A stretch of 64,000 nucleotides of DNA. Origin: Castor canadensis. Its lineage: Eukaryota; Chordata; Mammalia; Rodentia; Castoridae. Below, one piece after another: positions 34,650-45,295 of this stretch (within the stretch, counting starts at the first letter, position 1; each line of letters starts with the position of its first letter). The translations under genes were made by a program, and so were the position numbers. The DNA is taken from contig NC_133403.1 of NCBI RefSeq assembly GCF_047511655.1, forward strand, positions 13,327,014 to 13,391,013, in the 5' to 3' direction. The notes beneath the pieces are model-generated. The model saw only the letters and a program-made list of their open reading frames with translations. It ran no database searches and was not told the DNA's origin.

Positions 34650-34732
34650 GGGCTGGAGGCATGGCTCAAGTGGTAGAGCACCTGTCTAGCAAGCATGAGG
34701 CCCTGAGTTCAAACCCTAGAACTGCCAAAATG
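34650..34732 (+). mobile_element. ID-like SINE
   Basis: GGGCTGGAGGCATGGCTCAA to GTTCAAACCCTAGAACTGCC. Confidence 0.9.
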
Positions 34733-34913
34733 CATACGTTCATATATAATTCTTCATTAACCAGCTTTTTTCATTCTCCTTTTTGAGTAGATTTCTAGAA
34801 GTGAAGATTTTGAGAAATGAACATCTTAAGGAGTTATTTAAGTACGTTCTAGTCGTATGTTTACAAAGTAGTACAATTTTGTTAATCAGAAGTCAGTTCC
34901 AGGGTGAATTTAA

Positions 34914-34990
34914 CTAAGAAATATTGGAAGCACTTTTGTAAATGTCACAGTGTACCCCTAGTACAACAACAATATAATAAAAAATAAAAG
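34914..34990 (+). mobile_element. L1 3'-end-like fragment
   Basis: Sense version of the 5,938 family: GTGTACCCCTAGTACAACAA followed by an A-rich end with AATAAAA. Confidence 0.5.
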
Positions 34991-35039
34991 TAAATGAAAG
35001 AGACCTCCTCCCACCAAAAAAGAAAAAAGAAAGCAGTGT

Positions 35040-35090
35040 CAGGCTGGAGATGTGGCTCAATGCTAGGCACTTGCTTAGCATGCCTGACCT
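35040..35090 (+). mobile_element. ID-like SINE, 5' half
   Basis: GGCTGGAGATGTGGCTCAAT, TAGGCACTTGCTTAGCATGC. Confidence 0.7.
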
Positions 35091-35275
35091 GCAATCCTCC
35101 TGTTCATGCTTCCTGCGTAGCTGGGATGATAGGTACATGCCACCATGCCCAATTTTTATTGGTTGAGCAGGATTAAGCAAATTTTTTGCTCAGGGCTGGC
35201 GGCGAGCCTCAGTCTTCCTGATATTCATCTCCCAAGTAACTGGGATTAACAGGCAGAAGCCACCACACTCACTTT
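35090..35275 (-). mobile_element. Two B1-like units (reverse), old
   Basis: CTGCGTAGCTGGGATGATAG, then CTCAGTCTTCCTGATATTCA and CCCAAGTAACTGGGATTAAC. Confidence 0.6.
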
Positions 35276-35344
35276 GGTCTTCTTGAAAATTGTTTGAATG
35301 TATCTTTTGTTCCTCTTTCTAATGAAGTCTTGACATTTTCTTTT

Positions 35345-35430
35345 TTTTAACTTTATTTATTGTTTTATTGTTATAGTGGGGGTACATTGTGGCATTTATG
35401 AAAGTTCTTACAATATGTAAAATATTTGGA
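35345..35430 (-). mobile_element. L1 3'-end-like fragment (reverse)
   Basis: TATAGTGGGGGTACATTGTG, GAAAGTTCTTACAATATGTA; same family as 5,938 and 34,914. Confidence 0.5.
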
Positions 35431-35974
35431 AACAATGTGTCTTAATTCAATTTCATAGCAAAAGGAATCATTTTCCAATTTTTTTATATTTATATATTTA
35501 ATACATTTAATCTGTAATTTAAAACATTCTCATAAAAAAAATCTCACCACTTCCTTTCAACTCTGTACTACAGGTCTTCACCATCTAATAAGCTAATAAT
35601 TAAAAGTAAAGATCTAAGAAGTGAAATTATGTGCATAAAAAATATTAAAAATCTGCAGCTAAATTTCGAGAGTAAATTTATTATCATATATTTCTGGAGA
35701 TCAGAGGTCTACAATGGATCCCCAGGGTTGTGTTCCTTCTGGGGGAGACATTTTCTTAAATTTACATATAAACACCATTTTCCTCTCTGTTTGCATACAT
35801 GTATATTGAAGAAATTTGAAAAAAATCACAAAATTGTAATAAAAATGACCCTCAGTATTAGTTTGTGGTTCATTACCTGGAGATCAGTACTGTTAAGTAC
35901 TGTTTTTTACATCCATTTCCTTCCAACAGTTTTCTGTGCATGTATGCATATGCTTTTTCTTTAAAAACAAAATT
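35431..35974. other. No gene recognised
   Basis: AT-rich DNA; probably decayed LINE sequence, but no landmark is convincing. Confidence 0.4.
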
Positions 35975-36175
35975 AGAGCCGGGCACCAGTGGCTCACGCC
36001 TGTAATTCCAGCTACTCAGGAGGCAGAGATCAGGAGGATCACAGTTCAAAGCCAGCCTGGGCAAAGAGTTCCATGAGATCTTTTCTTGAAAAACCCTTCA
36101 CAAAAAATAGGGCTGGTGGAGTGGCTCAAGGTGAAGGCCCTGAGTTCAAGCTCCGATACTTCAAAAAAAAAAATA
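35975..36175 (+). mobile_element. Composite B1-ID SINE
   Basis: GAGCCGGGCACCAGTGGCTC, linker AAAAACCCTTCACAAAAAAT, GGGCTGGTGGAGTGGCTCAA, poly(A). Confidence 0.95.
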
Positions 36176-36176
36176 G

Positions 36177-36267
36177 AGGGCTGAGGGTGTGGTTCAAGCA
36201 GTAGAGCACCTGCCTAGCTAGTACAATGGTCCTGAGTTCAAACCCCAGTACCGCCAAAAAAAAAATA
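36177..36267 (+). mobile_element. ID-like SINE
   Basis: GGGCTGAGGGTGTGGTTCAA to AAACCCCAGTACCGCC plus poly(A), immediately after the previous SINE. Confidence 0.9.
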
Positions 36268-36437
36268 ATTTAGATTTATATTATATATGTCTTTACCCTT
36301 TTCCACTTAATGTTTTTAATGAGCATTTTCTTTTATGAGTTATTTTTCAAAAACATCGATGGCTAAATCTATTTTCTACTTTGTATTATTGTTTGTCCAT
36401 TCCTTTATTTTTGAATATCAAGATTGTATCTATACAT

Positions 36438-36510
36438 ATGTCTTTTTTTTTTTTTGACTTTACCTCCTGAATAGCTAGGATTACAGGGATGAGCCACCGG
36501 TGCCCGGCTT
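36438..36510 (-). mobile_element. B1-like SINE fragment (reverse)
   Basis: T-run, CTCCTGAATAGCTAGGATTA, GAGCCACCGGTGCCCGGC: only the 5' end of the B1 part. Confidence 0.8.
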
Positions 36511-36846
36511 ATACATAAGTCTTGAACACAAATCTTTGTGCCCATCTTCCATTATTTCCTCAATGAACTCTGAGAAGTGAAGTTATCCAATGTAGGTTAT
36601 GAGCATGGTAGAGTTGTTGGTTGAATCCAATACAACGGTCCAAGTTTGTACTGTCATGGTCAACTCTGACAATGCCCATGTCACCACACCTGGTCAGCAC
36701 TTACTTGATCTTATCATCTCATTTTTTATTTGTCACAGGTCTGCCTCAAAACGCTTTGCCTTTGAGACTCCATTGCATCCAGGGTGGCCACAGGTGCCAG
36801 TTCTGAACTATGGGGAAAGTCTGCTAGAGATTTGAGGGAAAGTGGT

Positions 36847-37075
36847 TTTTTTTTGGGGGGGGTTGGCAGTACTAGGGTTTGAACTCAGGGCCTCCCACTT
36901 GTTAGGCAGGTGTTTTACCACTTGAGCCACTCTCCCAGCCCTTTTTTGTGTTGGGTTTTTTTTTTTTTTTGAGATATAGGGTTTCATAAACTATCTGCCC
37001 AGGCTGGCTTTGAGCCATGATCCTCCTGAACTCTGCTTCCTGAGTAGCTAGGATTACAGGTGTAAGCCACTGCAA
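36847..37075 (-). mobile_element. Composite B1-ID SINE (reverse)
   Basis: TTGGCAGTACTAGGGTTTGA, CTTGAGCCACTCTCCCAGCC, then the B1 part to TACAGGTGTAAGCCACTGC. Confidence 0.9.
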
Positions 37076-37720
37076 GGGGGACGTCTTTACTTTCCTGATA
37101 GGAGAACCTCTTCCTTCCTCCTCCCCATCTCCTTTCCGCATGGGAGGTGGATATAACGCCTGTAGGTATAGTTACCATCTTGCAACCATGTGACAATTGA
37201 GAACAAAAGTCACACAGTAAAGATAGTAGAACGGAGGGTGAGAAGGACCTAGGCCTTTGATGAAATTTTTTACTGTTGTTTCAGCCACAGACACTGAACC
37301 TCCTGAAGTGTTGATATAGAAGAAAAATAAACACCTGATGTCTACTTGTCATTCCTGACTCAAAGGAAGAGAGGTCTAATATTTCACTAGTAAGTAAAAG
37401 GCTGATCCTGTGGCCAGGATTGATTGCTCGTCTCATTAATGAGCTAGCTTTATAGGCCTAGTTTCTTAAAACATCAAAACAATCAGGACTAGATGCTGAA
37501 TTTTACCAAGTATATTGTTCTCAAAACTAAGCATACAGTTTTCTTTTCTTCATGTGGAGATTTCACTGGATACTTGAGAAGATTTTCTGATATGATTCCA
37601 TCTTTGTATATTTGAACTAAGCCCCACTTAGCAATGGTGTGGTAACATTTTACTATGTGTACACTCATCAAGCAGAATTGTTCAAATTGAGTCTCAGATT
37701 TTTTTATCTTGTCTTTTTCT
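37076..37720. other. No gene recognised
   Basis: Unique-looking DNA. The 82-residue frame at 37,489-37,737 (minus) has no recognisable feature. Confidence 0.5.
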
Positions 37721-37721
37721 T

Positions 37722-37906
37722 TTTCTTTTTTTGACACCAGGGGTTGAACTCAAGGCCTACACTTTGAGCCAGTCCACCAGCCCTTTTTTGTAATAGGTTT
37801 TTTTGAGATAGAGTTTCACGAACTATTTGCCCAGACTGGCTTCGAACCTTGATCTCTGCCTCCTGAGTAGCTAGGATTACAGGTGTGAGCCACCAGTGAC
37901 ATGCTT
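37722..37906 (-). mobile_element. Composite B1-ID SINE (reverse)
   Basis: GACACCAGGGGTTGAACTCA, TGAGCCAGTCCACCAGCCC, GAGATAGAGTTTCACGAACT, GAGTAGCTAGGATTACAGGT. Confidence 0.9.
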
Positions 37907-38081
37907 TATCTTGTTTTTTTTTGTTGTTGTTGTTGTTATTTTGTTTTTTGACCTGTGGCTGGGAGCTTCCTCCTGCACCCTGCAGGAAGGGCTGCACCCA
38001 ACCTCATCTCCTGACAGCTGGCTAGACACCTCTGATATGACTGTTCTTCCCCTTTGCCTCAAAACAAAAAAGAAAAATCAA

Positions 38082-38160
38082 GCGGCTGGGGACGTAGCTC
38101 AGTGGTGCAGTGCTTGCCTACTATGTTCCATCCCCAGCACTGCAAAAACAACAACCAGAA
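38082..38160 (+). mobile_element. ID SINE
   Basis: GGCTGGGGACGTAGCTCAGT, GTGCTTGCCTA, CATCCCCAGCACTGC: the classic rodent ID body rather than the composite right part. Middle shortened. Confidence 0.85.
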
Positions 38161-38285
38161 AATGAGGTTTCCTCCAGAATTACTGTGGTGGCAAGACAAG
38201 AATCCACGGAAGACCGAGGCGTCTACAAGGTAGGAGATGCACCGGATGGTATTACCTTGTAAATGATGATTTAGAACTGAGGCAA

Positions 38286-38360
38286 GGGCTGAAGGTGTAG
38301 CTCAGTGGCACAGTACTTGCCTAGCACCCATCCCCAACATCACAAAAAAAAAAAGAAAAG
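38286..38360 (+). mobile_element. ID SINE
   Basis: GGGCTGAAGGTGTAGCTCAG, TACTTGCCTAGCACCCATCC, poly(A). Confidence 0.85.
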
Positions 38361-39020
38361 CAACAAACCTCACTTAATTTTCTGAATTATTATAATGACA
38401 AACATTTAGTATAATAAGCCATTTGCAGTATGAAAAATGAGATAATGGTCCAGAGTTGTTGCTATGGCCATATTCCAGAATGCTTTTGGTTTCCCTTTCC
38501 TGACCAAAGCCCTGAGGGACCAGCAGAAGCAGGAGGGAGCCCCAGGCAGATGGCTCTGCTCAGCAAGCTTCCCTCCCCCGAAGCTGCTGTGGCCAGGCGC
38601 TGCAAACCATATCCCTCGAGGTTCCAGATAGGTTGTGCCAGAGGAAGCTACAGGTGGAGACTGGAAGTGGAGAGGAAGACTGAGGGGTTTGTTTCCTGTC
38701 CCCAGATTTTCCCAAGCAGCAGAAGGTCTTCCGAACACCAGAACAGCTCACTTGTGGGGTGCCAAAGTGTATGGGGGGGAGGTTGGGGTTGGGGTTACCA
38801 CTGGGAATTAAGGTAGTTAGGAGTTGAAGGTTGGTGTTAGGGCAGAAATTAGGGTTAGAATTAGGGCAGACTACTTTTCAGGCCATGAATATCCACTGGA
38901 GCAGAGAAGTATGGGAGTCATATGGAGGAAGCTGGGGCAGGGAGCAGTTGCTTTTCCATTTCCAGAAGTCTAGTGGATTCTCTAATTATTGTTAGTATTG
39001 TTTTACTAAATGTGGCTTAG
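38361..39020. other. No gene recognised; short TTAGGG-bearing stretch
   Basis: Unique-looking DNA. TTAGGG occurs three times between 38,838 and 38,866, preceded by a GGTTGGGGTTGGGGTT run at about 38,781-38,798. Confidence 0.5.
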
Positions 39021-39021
39021 C

Positions 39022-39212
39022 CACAGTCACCTGTGGTTTACTTATGTAATCTTAGCTCCTGGGAGGCTGAGATCAGGAGGATCACTATAGGAGGCTAGCC
39101 CAGGCAACTAATTCTCCAAAGCAGAACAAAAGGGACTGTAGGTGTGGCTCAAGTGGTAGAGCACCTGCTTTGCAAGCATGAAGGCCTGAGTTCAAACCCC
39201 AGTCCCACCAGC
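39022..39212 (+). mobile_element. Composite B1-ID SINE
   Basis: TATGTAATCTTAGCTCCTGG, linker ACCAGAACAAA-like, GGTGTGGCTCAAGTGGTAGA to AACCCCAGTCCCACC. Its tail passes into a GA repeat. Confidence 0.9.
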
Positions 39213-39214
39213 AA

Positions 39215-39226
39215 GGGGGAGAGAGA

Positions 39227-39268
<42 letters not shown>
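39215..39268. repeat. (GA)n microsatellite
   Basis: Nearly pure GA run of about 50 bases at the end of a SINE. Confidence 0.95.
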
Positions 39269-39271
<3 letters not shown>

Positions 39272-39382
39272 TCTCACTATGTTGCTCAGGGTGGCCCTGA
39301 ACTACTGATCTCAAGGGATCCTCCTACCTCAGCCTCCTGAGTAGCTGAGACTATAGGCATACACAAGCACACCTGGCTTGAT
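39269..39382 (-). mobile_element. B1-like monomer (reverse)
   Basis: GGTCTCACTATGTTGCTCAG, CTCCTACCTCAGCCTCCTGA, CACACCTGGCTT: a B1 monomer of a different subtype from the composite left part. Confidence 0.8.
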
Positions 39383-39517
39383 TCTGTCATTATTAATTCA
39401 AGGATCATAAGATATGCAGGCACTTTGCACATTTCAGTAGAAATTAAAGTTAGTTCAGAGCCAGTGCTTTACAGGCACAAAAACTATCTAACACATTTTG
39501 CATATTCTAATTCCATG

Positions 39518-39606
39518 CATTTTTTGGGGGGTTGGTGCTGGAGATTGAACTCGGGACCTTGCTCTTGCTGAGCATGAGCTCTACCACTGAGCTACGCCTC
39601 CAGCTG
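39518..39606 (-). mobile_element. ID SINE (reverse)
   Basis: GGTGCTGGAGATTGAACTCG, CTCTACCACTGAGCTACGCC. Confidence 0.9.
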
Positions 39607-39649
39607 TTAATTGCATAAATTCTTTTAATAAATTTTGAATTTCCAAACA

Positions 39650-39746
39650 TGGCTTTTTTTTTTTTTCAGTGCTGGGGATCAAGTCCAGGGCACTGTACAT
39701 GGTAGGCAAGTATTTTACCACACTGAGCTGCACCCCCCAGCCCTTC
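39650..39746 (-). mobile_element. ID SINE (reverse)
   Basis: T-run, CAGTGCTGGGGATCAAGTCC, ACACTGAGCTGCACCCCC. Confidence 0.9.
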
Positions 39747-40118
39747 CAAATGTGTCAAATCACAGAAATCAATTTCAGTTTGCATTTCTTCCCCTTATAG
39801 AATTGTTGGAGTGCTTATGGGATCTATTGAGGGAGGCCTCTCTATGCTTCTCATAGCAGTGTGTGTTTTCCTGAAAGGACACCAACTGGTGCCACATGCC
39901 CATCTTCCCGAATGGAATCCAACTGATGCAATAGCCTTAGGCCACACCACCATGTCAATTGCTACCTTATTGGCTTTACTGGTTCTGGGCCAGAGCTGGG
40001 AGCAGAGATGTTCTTTAGCATGTTGAGCTAAAACATTCCTCGAGTGGGTCCATTATAGCTTTTGGCTAATTTTGCAACAATCCCCATTGGATTATGACTT
40101 TGTGTCAAGAGTCCCCAA

Positions 40119-40190
40119 GAGGGCTGGGGGCACGGCTCCAGTGGTAGAGGCCTGCCTAGCAACTGCAAAGCCCTGAGTTCAAACTCCAGT
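40119..40190 (+). mobile_element. ID-like SINE
   Basis: GGGCTGGGGGCACGGCTCCA to GTTCAAACTCCAGTG. Its tail has become the adjacent GGAA repeat. Confidence 0.85.
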
Positions 40191-40450
40191 GAGGAAGGAG
40201 GGAATGAAGGAAGGAAGGAAGGAAGGGAAGGAGGGAGGGAAGGAAGGAAGGAAGGAAGGAAGGAAGGAAGGAAGGAAGGAAGGAGGGAAGCAGGGAGGGA
40301 AGGAGGGAGGAAAGGAAGGAAGGAGGGAGGGAAGGAAGGAGGGAAAGAGGGAAGGAAGGAAGGAGAGAAGGAGGGAAGGAGGAAAGGGAGGAGGGAAGGG
40401 AGGGAGGAGGGAAGGAAGGGAGGGAAGGAAGGTAAGAAGGTGGGAGGAAG
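40191..40450. repeat. (GGAA/GGGA)n polypurine tract
   Basis: About 260 bases, almost entirely purine on the plus strand, with only a few pyrimidines. Mixed GGAA, GGGA and GGAGG units. It generates the long Pro/Ser/Leu/Phe minus-strand frames (about 40,028-40,690), which are not genes. Confidence 0.97.
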
Positions 40451-40555
40451 AGTCCAAAGACCACCCTCCCTCAAGCTTGATTTGCTGGAAGGACTGCAAA
40501 ACCCAGAAGTAACTGTGGCTTGTTGCAACAAAAGGATACAGACTGGAATCAATAA

Positions 40556-40652
40556 AGGTAGGGTTGAGGTGTAACTCAGCATCAGAGCACTTACAGAGCA
40601 CAGTGAGGTCCTGGGTTGGATCTCCAGCATGGCCAAAAATAAATAAATAAAA
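40556..40652 (+). mobile_element. ID SINE
   Basis: AGGGTTGAGGTGTAACTCAG, GGTTGGATCTCCAGCATGGC, (AAAT)n tail. Confidence 0.85.
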
Positions 40653-40669
40653 GCAGCAAAGGGAAAAGA

Positions 40670-40871
40670 CTGCTGGGTGTAGTGGCACATGCCAGAAATC
40701 CCAGCTCTTGTGAGGCTAAGAATGGAGAATTATAAATTCCAGGCCAGCCTGGGCTGCTCCAGAGCCTATCTGTCTTAAAAAATGCAAGCTGGCAGAGTGG
40801 CTCAAGTGGTAGAGTGCTTGCCTCCCAAGTATGAGGCCCTGAGTTCAAACCTTAATACTGAAAAAAAAAAT
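40670..40871 (+). mobile_element. Composite B1-ID SINE
   Basis: GCTGGGTGTAGTGGCACATG, CCAGGCCAGCCTGGGCTG, then GCTGGCAGAGTGGCTCAAGT, poly(A). Confidence 0.9.
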
Positions 40872-41093
40872 GCGTACCTGTGGCTCACAGTAATCGTAGC
40901 TATTTGGGAGGCTAATATTGGGAGGGTGATGGTTTGAGGCCAGCTGGGGCAAATAGTTTGTGAGACCCCCATCTCTTAAAAATAACCAGAACAAAATGGG
41001 CTAGAGGAATGACTCAACCAGTAGAGCACCTGCTTTGCAAGTGCGAAGTCCTGAGTTCAAATCTTAGTCCCACCCAAAAAAAAAAAAAGAGAG
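40872..41093 (+). mobile_element. Composite B1-ID SINE
   Basis: TACCTGTGGCTCACAGTAAT, AAAATAACCAGAACAAAATG linker, right part, poly(A). Confidence 0.9.
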
Positions 41094-41099
41094 AGAACC

Positions 41100-41165
41100 C
41101 CTGCTAGCAAGTGTGAGGCCCTGAGTTCAAACCCCAGTACCCCCAATAAATAAATAAAGAAAAAA
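41100..41165 (+). mobile_element. ID-like SINE, 3' part
   Basis: TGCTAGCAAGTGTGAGGCCC, GTTCAAACCCCAGTACCCCC, (AAAT)n tail. Confidence 0.8.
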
Positions 41166-41329
41166 ACCCATGAGGTAAAATCCAGAGGAAACTAAACAGC
41201 AGCTTCCAGGTGTCCCTTCCAGTGGAGTTGGAGGGGACATGTCCAACAACGAACGACATGTGTAAAGTTCTGTCAACCAGAGCAGCACTCCCAAGCCTTA
41301 ATGTCACGGGTTATTATGGAGCCTAGCTG

Positions 41330-41545
41330 AGCCAGGTACTGGTGGCTCACACCTGCAATCCGGGCCACTTGAGAGACTGAGATCAGGAGGACTGAGTTTC
41401 AAGACCCAGCCCAGGCAAATCATTTGGGAGACTCCATCTCCAAATAACCAGAGCAAAATGAAATGGCTCAGGGTTAGAATGCCTGCTTTCCGAGCACAAA
41501 GCCCTGAGTTCAAACCCCAGTCCCCTCCTCCCCCCAAAAGAAGAG
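41330..41545 (+). mobile_element. Composite B1-ID SINE
   Basis: AGCCAGGTACTGGTGGCTCA, AATAACCAGAGCAAAATGAA linker, GAGTTCAAACCCCAGTCCCC. Confidence 0.9.
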
Positions 41546-41665
41546 AAAGAAACTATTTTACCAGGATTAATGTACAGAGGTTTTATCAGAGCCCAATCCA
41601 CCCGGGGGAAGAGAACTAGCCAACCCCAGCTTCCTCTAGCCATTCTGTCCCATTTAAAAACTGAG

Positions 41666-41766
41666 GAAGGGCTGGTGGAGTGGCTCAAGTGGTAGAGTGC
41701 CTGCCTGGCAAGCATGAACACCTGAGTTCAAACCTCAGTATCACCAAATAAATAAATAAATAAAAC
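41666..41766 (+). mobile_element. ID-like SINE
   Basis: AGGGCTGGTGGAGTGGCTCA to CTCAGTATCACC, (AAAT)n tail. Confidence 0.9.
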
Positions 41767-41767
41767 A

Positions 41768-41962
41768 TGCCAGGTGCTGGTTGCTCACACTTGCAATCCT
41801 AGCTTCTTAGGGAGCGATCAGGAGGATCTCGGTACAAAGCCAGCCTGGACAATTAAGTCATGAGACCTTATCTCAAAAATTCCCAACACAGAAAAGGGCT
41901 GGTGGGGTGGCTCAAGAGGTAGAGCACCTGCCTAGCAGGTTCAAGTCCTGCCAAAAAAAGGA
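41768..41962 (+). mobile_element. Composite B1-ID SINE
   Basis: TGCCAGGTGCTGGTTGCTCA, CATGAGACCTTATCTCAAAA, GGGCTGGTGGGGTGGCTCAA; right part shortened. Confidence 0.9.
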
Positions 41963-42149
41963 CAGTTTGAAGAGACACAGCAGACAGCAGAAACAAACTT
42001 AGATTACGCTCAGATAATGAAGGGATGATGGAATTATTAGACGAGGAATTTGAAATACCTTTAGTTAATATGATAAGGATTTTTATGGGAAAAAAGTAGA
42101 CAACATGCAAGAGCAGATGGGTAATATAAGTAGAGAGACAGAACTTCTA

Positions 42150-42975
42150 AGAATCACAAAGATGCTAGAGACCAAACACTAATAGAAATGACGGACTTGA
42201 TAACCTAGATGAAATAGACTAATAATACCTTGAAAGATATAATTTTCCAAAACTCACACAAGGAGAAATAGACAAGCTGAATAGGGCCTATTTAAAAAAA
42301 AAATTTTATTAGCATATAATATTTGTACAGGGGGGATAGGCCTATATATTCTTTAATGAATTAGTAATTAATAACCTTCCAAAACAGAAAGTACCAGACC
42401 TAAATGGGGTCTCATAATTACCTACAATCTCTTTCAGAACACAGAAGCAGAGGGAATTCTATAAAGCCAGCCGCTCTTACACAAAAATCAGACAAAGACT
42501 TTACAAGAAAAGAAAACTATAGACCAATATCTCTCATGAACATAGTTGCAAAAATTCTCAGTAAAATATGAACAAATTAAATCTAGCATGTATGAAAGGA
42601 ATCAAACACCATGACTAAGTGGGATTTATTCCAAGTACCCAAGGCTGGTTAAATATTCAAAAATAAATTAATGTAATGCATTACATGAACAGCTTACAGA
42701 AAAATCATATGATCATATCAATATATGCACAAAACACATTCTAACAAAATGCAATATCCCATTCATGGTAAAAACCCTCAACAAATTAAGAAGATTTAGG
42801 AACGTCCTCAAGGAGACAAAGAACATCTACAAAAACCATACAGTTAGCGTTGCATTTAATAGCGAGAAAATAGAAGCTTTCCTGCTGGGATGGAAAAAAG
42901 GCAAGATACCCTTCCCACAACTCCTCTCAACATCATATTGGAAGTTCTAGCTAATACAGTAGGACAAAAAAAAAA
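42150..42975 (+). mobile_element. Ancient L1 ORF2 fragment
   Basis: Sense ORF2 landmarks appear in order: CTATAGACCAATATCTCTCA (about 42,520), AAAATTCTCAGTAAAATA, GGGATTTATTCCAAGTACCC and AAACACATTCTAACAAAATG. Many stops. A short antisense L1 3'-end-like piece sits at about 42,298-42,345. Confidence 0.8.
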
Positions 42976-42994
42976 GAAAAAAAGGAACAAAAAG

Positions 42995-43295
42995 TGCTAT
43001 GATTTTGCGTTGTTTGACCCACCAAAGGATCGTGTGTTGGAAGTTTGGTCTTCAAGAGGTGGTGAATCTTTAAGAGGTGGGGCTTAGTGGGAGGCCTTTA
43101 GGTCATTGGGGGTGTGCCCTCAAAGGAGATGGTAGGACCCCTCACCCATCCCTTCTTTTGCCTCTCTTTTGCCCCTTGATCAAGAGGTAATGGTTTTACT
43201 CCTCCTTATCCCCTGCCACTTCTGTCTGGCATCCCCACCAGAGGAGTAAAAACAATGGGTCTCTAAAACTGTAAGCCAAAATAACTTTTAAAACC
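42995..43295 (+). mobile_element. MaLR-type LTR (ERVL-MaLR fossil)
   Basis: Starts TGCTATGATTTTGCG, with CTTTAAGAGGTGGGGCTTAG, GGCCTTTAGGTCATTGGGGG and AAACTGTAAGCCAAAATAAC in the expected order. Same LTR class as 1,151-1,475 but on the other strand. Solitary and decayed. Confidence 0.75.
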
Positions 43296-44064
43296 CCAAA
43301 GAAGCTTCATGCTCCTCTAAAACAAGTTACACAGAGCATTCAAACAAATTCTCAAGTTGTGGTGTCCCTGTGACATCCCCTAAACTCAGCTGATGGCATC
43401 CACTCCAGCCCTCCACAGTCAGGGACACGGAATGTCCCTGGGTATTACTGACGACAATTGTTCTTGCAAACATGTAGTTTGTTGTTTCTCACTCACTAAG
43501 CAATATTTTTTTAATCTGTTTCCCCCTATTCCACCACATTTAAGGGATCAACTGCCCACGTTCCTGGGACATTACCACACATAAAATGGAAGACACGCAA
43601 GGTTGCTTACCCTGACCACTGTCACAATATTCAGCTTTGCTGAATATTCCAATCCTTCTGGTCCCCTCTCCTCTTGCATTTCTCATTCTTGGAACCGATG
43701 CTGTATTTGGAACATAATCATACTTTGTAATGGGACTCAGGATCTTCCCAAGCTACTAAAATTATAATATAGTGCAATATAAATTAAAATGAAAATGTCA
43801 AGAATGGAGGCCATTACATAAGCAAGTTAAGGGTGACTGTCCCCGCTGTTTCTTCATTTAACTGCATAATTTGTCTTTTTTTTTTTCAACCCAAAAGGGC
43901 AATGGCATCTCATGATGAATTAACTTGGCCTTACCCCAGCGGCCCAGTAAGGATCCAGCCTTAATGCCCTGAAATGGTAAAAATCATTCTGTCTTCCATG
44001 AAATAACATTTGGGGCTACAGTTTGCTGACAATGGTGTAAACAGCAACTACTTCAACAACCTTT
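43296..44064. other. No gene recognised
   Basis: Unique-looking AT-rich DNA. No coding or repeat signature I can defend. Confidence 0.5.
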
Positions 44065-44065
44065 G

Positions 44066-44700
44066 CTCACCTTCGCTTTTGTTTGCTTTTCTTCAGTTTT
44101 ATTTTTTGTGACAAAACATACATCACATAAAATTCACTATTCTGACTTTTTTTTTGGAGGTACTGGGGTTTGAACTCAGGGCTTCATGCTTGTTAGACAG
44201 ATGCTAGACTACTTGAGCCACTACACTAGCCCTTTTATTGTGTTGTGTTGGGTATTTTTTCCAGATAGGGTCTCTTGAACTATTTGCCTGGGCTGGCTTC
44301 GAACCTTGATCCTCCTGATCTCTGCGTCCTGAATAGCTAGGATTACAGGCATGAGCTTATTTTGACCATTTTTAAGTGTACAGTGCAGTGGCATTAAGTA
44401 CTTTCACTAGAACGTTTTCATCATCCCAAACTCAAACTCTGCCCCCACTGAACACCAACTCCTACCCCAGCCTCTGACAACCACAGTTCTGTTTTCTATC
44501 TTGACAAGGTAGACTGTTCAAGACACCTCACGGAAGTGGAATTATACAGCATTTGTCCTTTTGTGTCTGGCTTCTTTCACTTGACATCATCTAGTTTCCT
44601 TCATGTTGCCGCATTGTCAAAATGTCCTTCCTTTTTCTAGTCGATCACATTCTCCTCTGAAGGCACATCTACACCTTTACCTGGTTGCCCACAGGGTAGC
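44066..44700 (-). mobile_element. Ancient L1 3' end (reverse), split by a SINE
   Basis: ACATCACATAAAATTCACTA before the SINE and TTTTTAAGTGTACAGTGCAG, AAGTGGAATTATACAGCATT and GGCTTCTTTCACTTGACATC after it follow the antisense order of L1M-type 3' ends. Confidence 0.75.
44147..44358 (-). mobile_element. Composite B1-ID SINE (reverse)
   Basis: GGAGGTACTGGGGTTTGAAC, CTTGAGCCACTACACTAGCC, GATAGGGTCTCTTGAACTAT, AATAGCTAGGATTACAGGCA. Confidence 0.92.
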
Positions 44701-44842
44701 ACACACCTGTGCTGGCAGAACGTTGATGAGATCCACTTATTCCCCACCACTACCTAGAGGGGACTAAGTCCATCATTACCCAGGCGTGTCCTTGATTCAA
44801 CTCCCACACTGGTTTACTGGTCCACGGGGCTACACTAGGCTG

Positions 44843-44914
44843 GAGTTGGGATGGAGCTCAGGACCTCACACCTGCCAGGCAAGCGCTCTACCACTGAGTT
44901 ACATCCTCAGCCCA
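44843..44914 (-). mobile_element. ID SINE (reverse)
   Basis: GGGATGGAGCTCAGGACCTC, GCAAGCGCTCTACCACTGAG, CCTCAGCCC. Confidence 0.8.
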
Positions 44915-45295
44915 AGTGGGCACACACTGACATTGGGAATAACCTGGCTTGGGACCCCACACTCCCTTGGGCAGTCCCCTCCTGCAGTCCAAACAGCTGG
45001 ACTGTATTTCACTAGGGCTGATGTTATCCACTGAGAAGTTGCCCTTGTGAGCCTCTAGATGGCACCACAAGTCCATTTCTACCTCACCTGCAAACTTCAA
45101 CCAGGTCCCAAAGGCCGTTCTAAAATTGCAAGGGTGTCCTGAGGCACAGGAGGCAGCTGTGTGCTTGTAATACCCATTGCTGAGCCTTCAGAACATTCCC
45201 TGCACACACACCTCACCTCTCAAAATGCACATGACAGCAGTAATAAAAGTCACTGGAAAATCCCCCGGGGGATCACTGTATTCTAGTGACCCCTC

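Larger units (their letters stand above)
34190..34870 (-). mobile_element. Possible ancient L1/HAL1-like fragments
   Basis: AT-rich DNA with words such as TTTGAGTAGATTTCTAGAAG resembling antisense 3' regions of very old LINEs, split by two SINEs. Low confidence. Confidence 0.3.

Noticed and set aside
34650-34732. tRNA-like A and B box sequences, here and in many other places
   Set aside because: These belong to ID-type SINEs with poly(A) tails and diverged arms; no functional tRNA gene was recognised.
40028-40690. 220-residue minus-strand ORF with PSFLPSFLPS repeats
   Set aside because: Translation of the GGAA polypurine tract; low complexity only.
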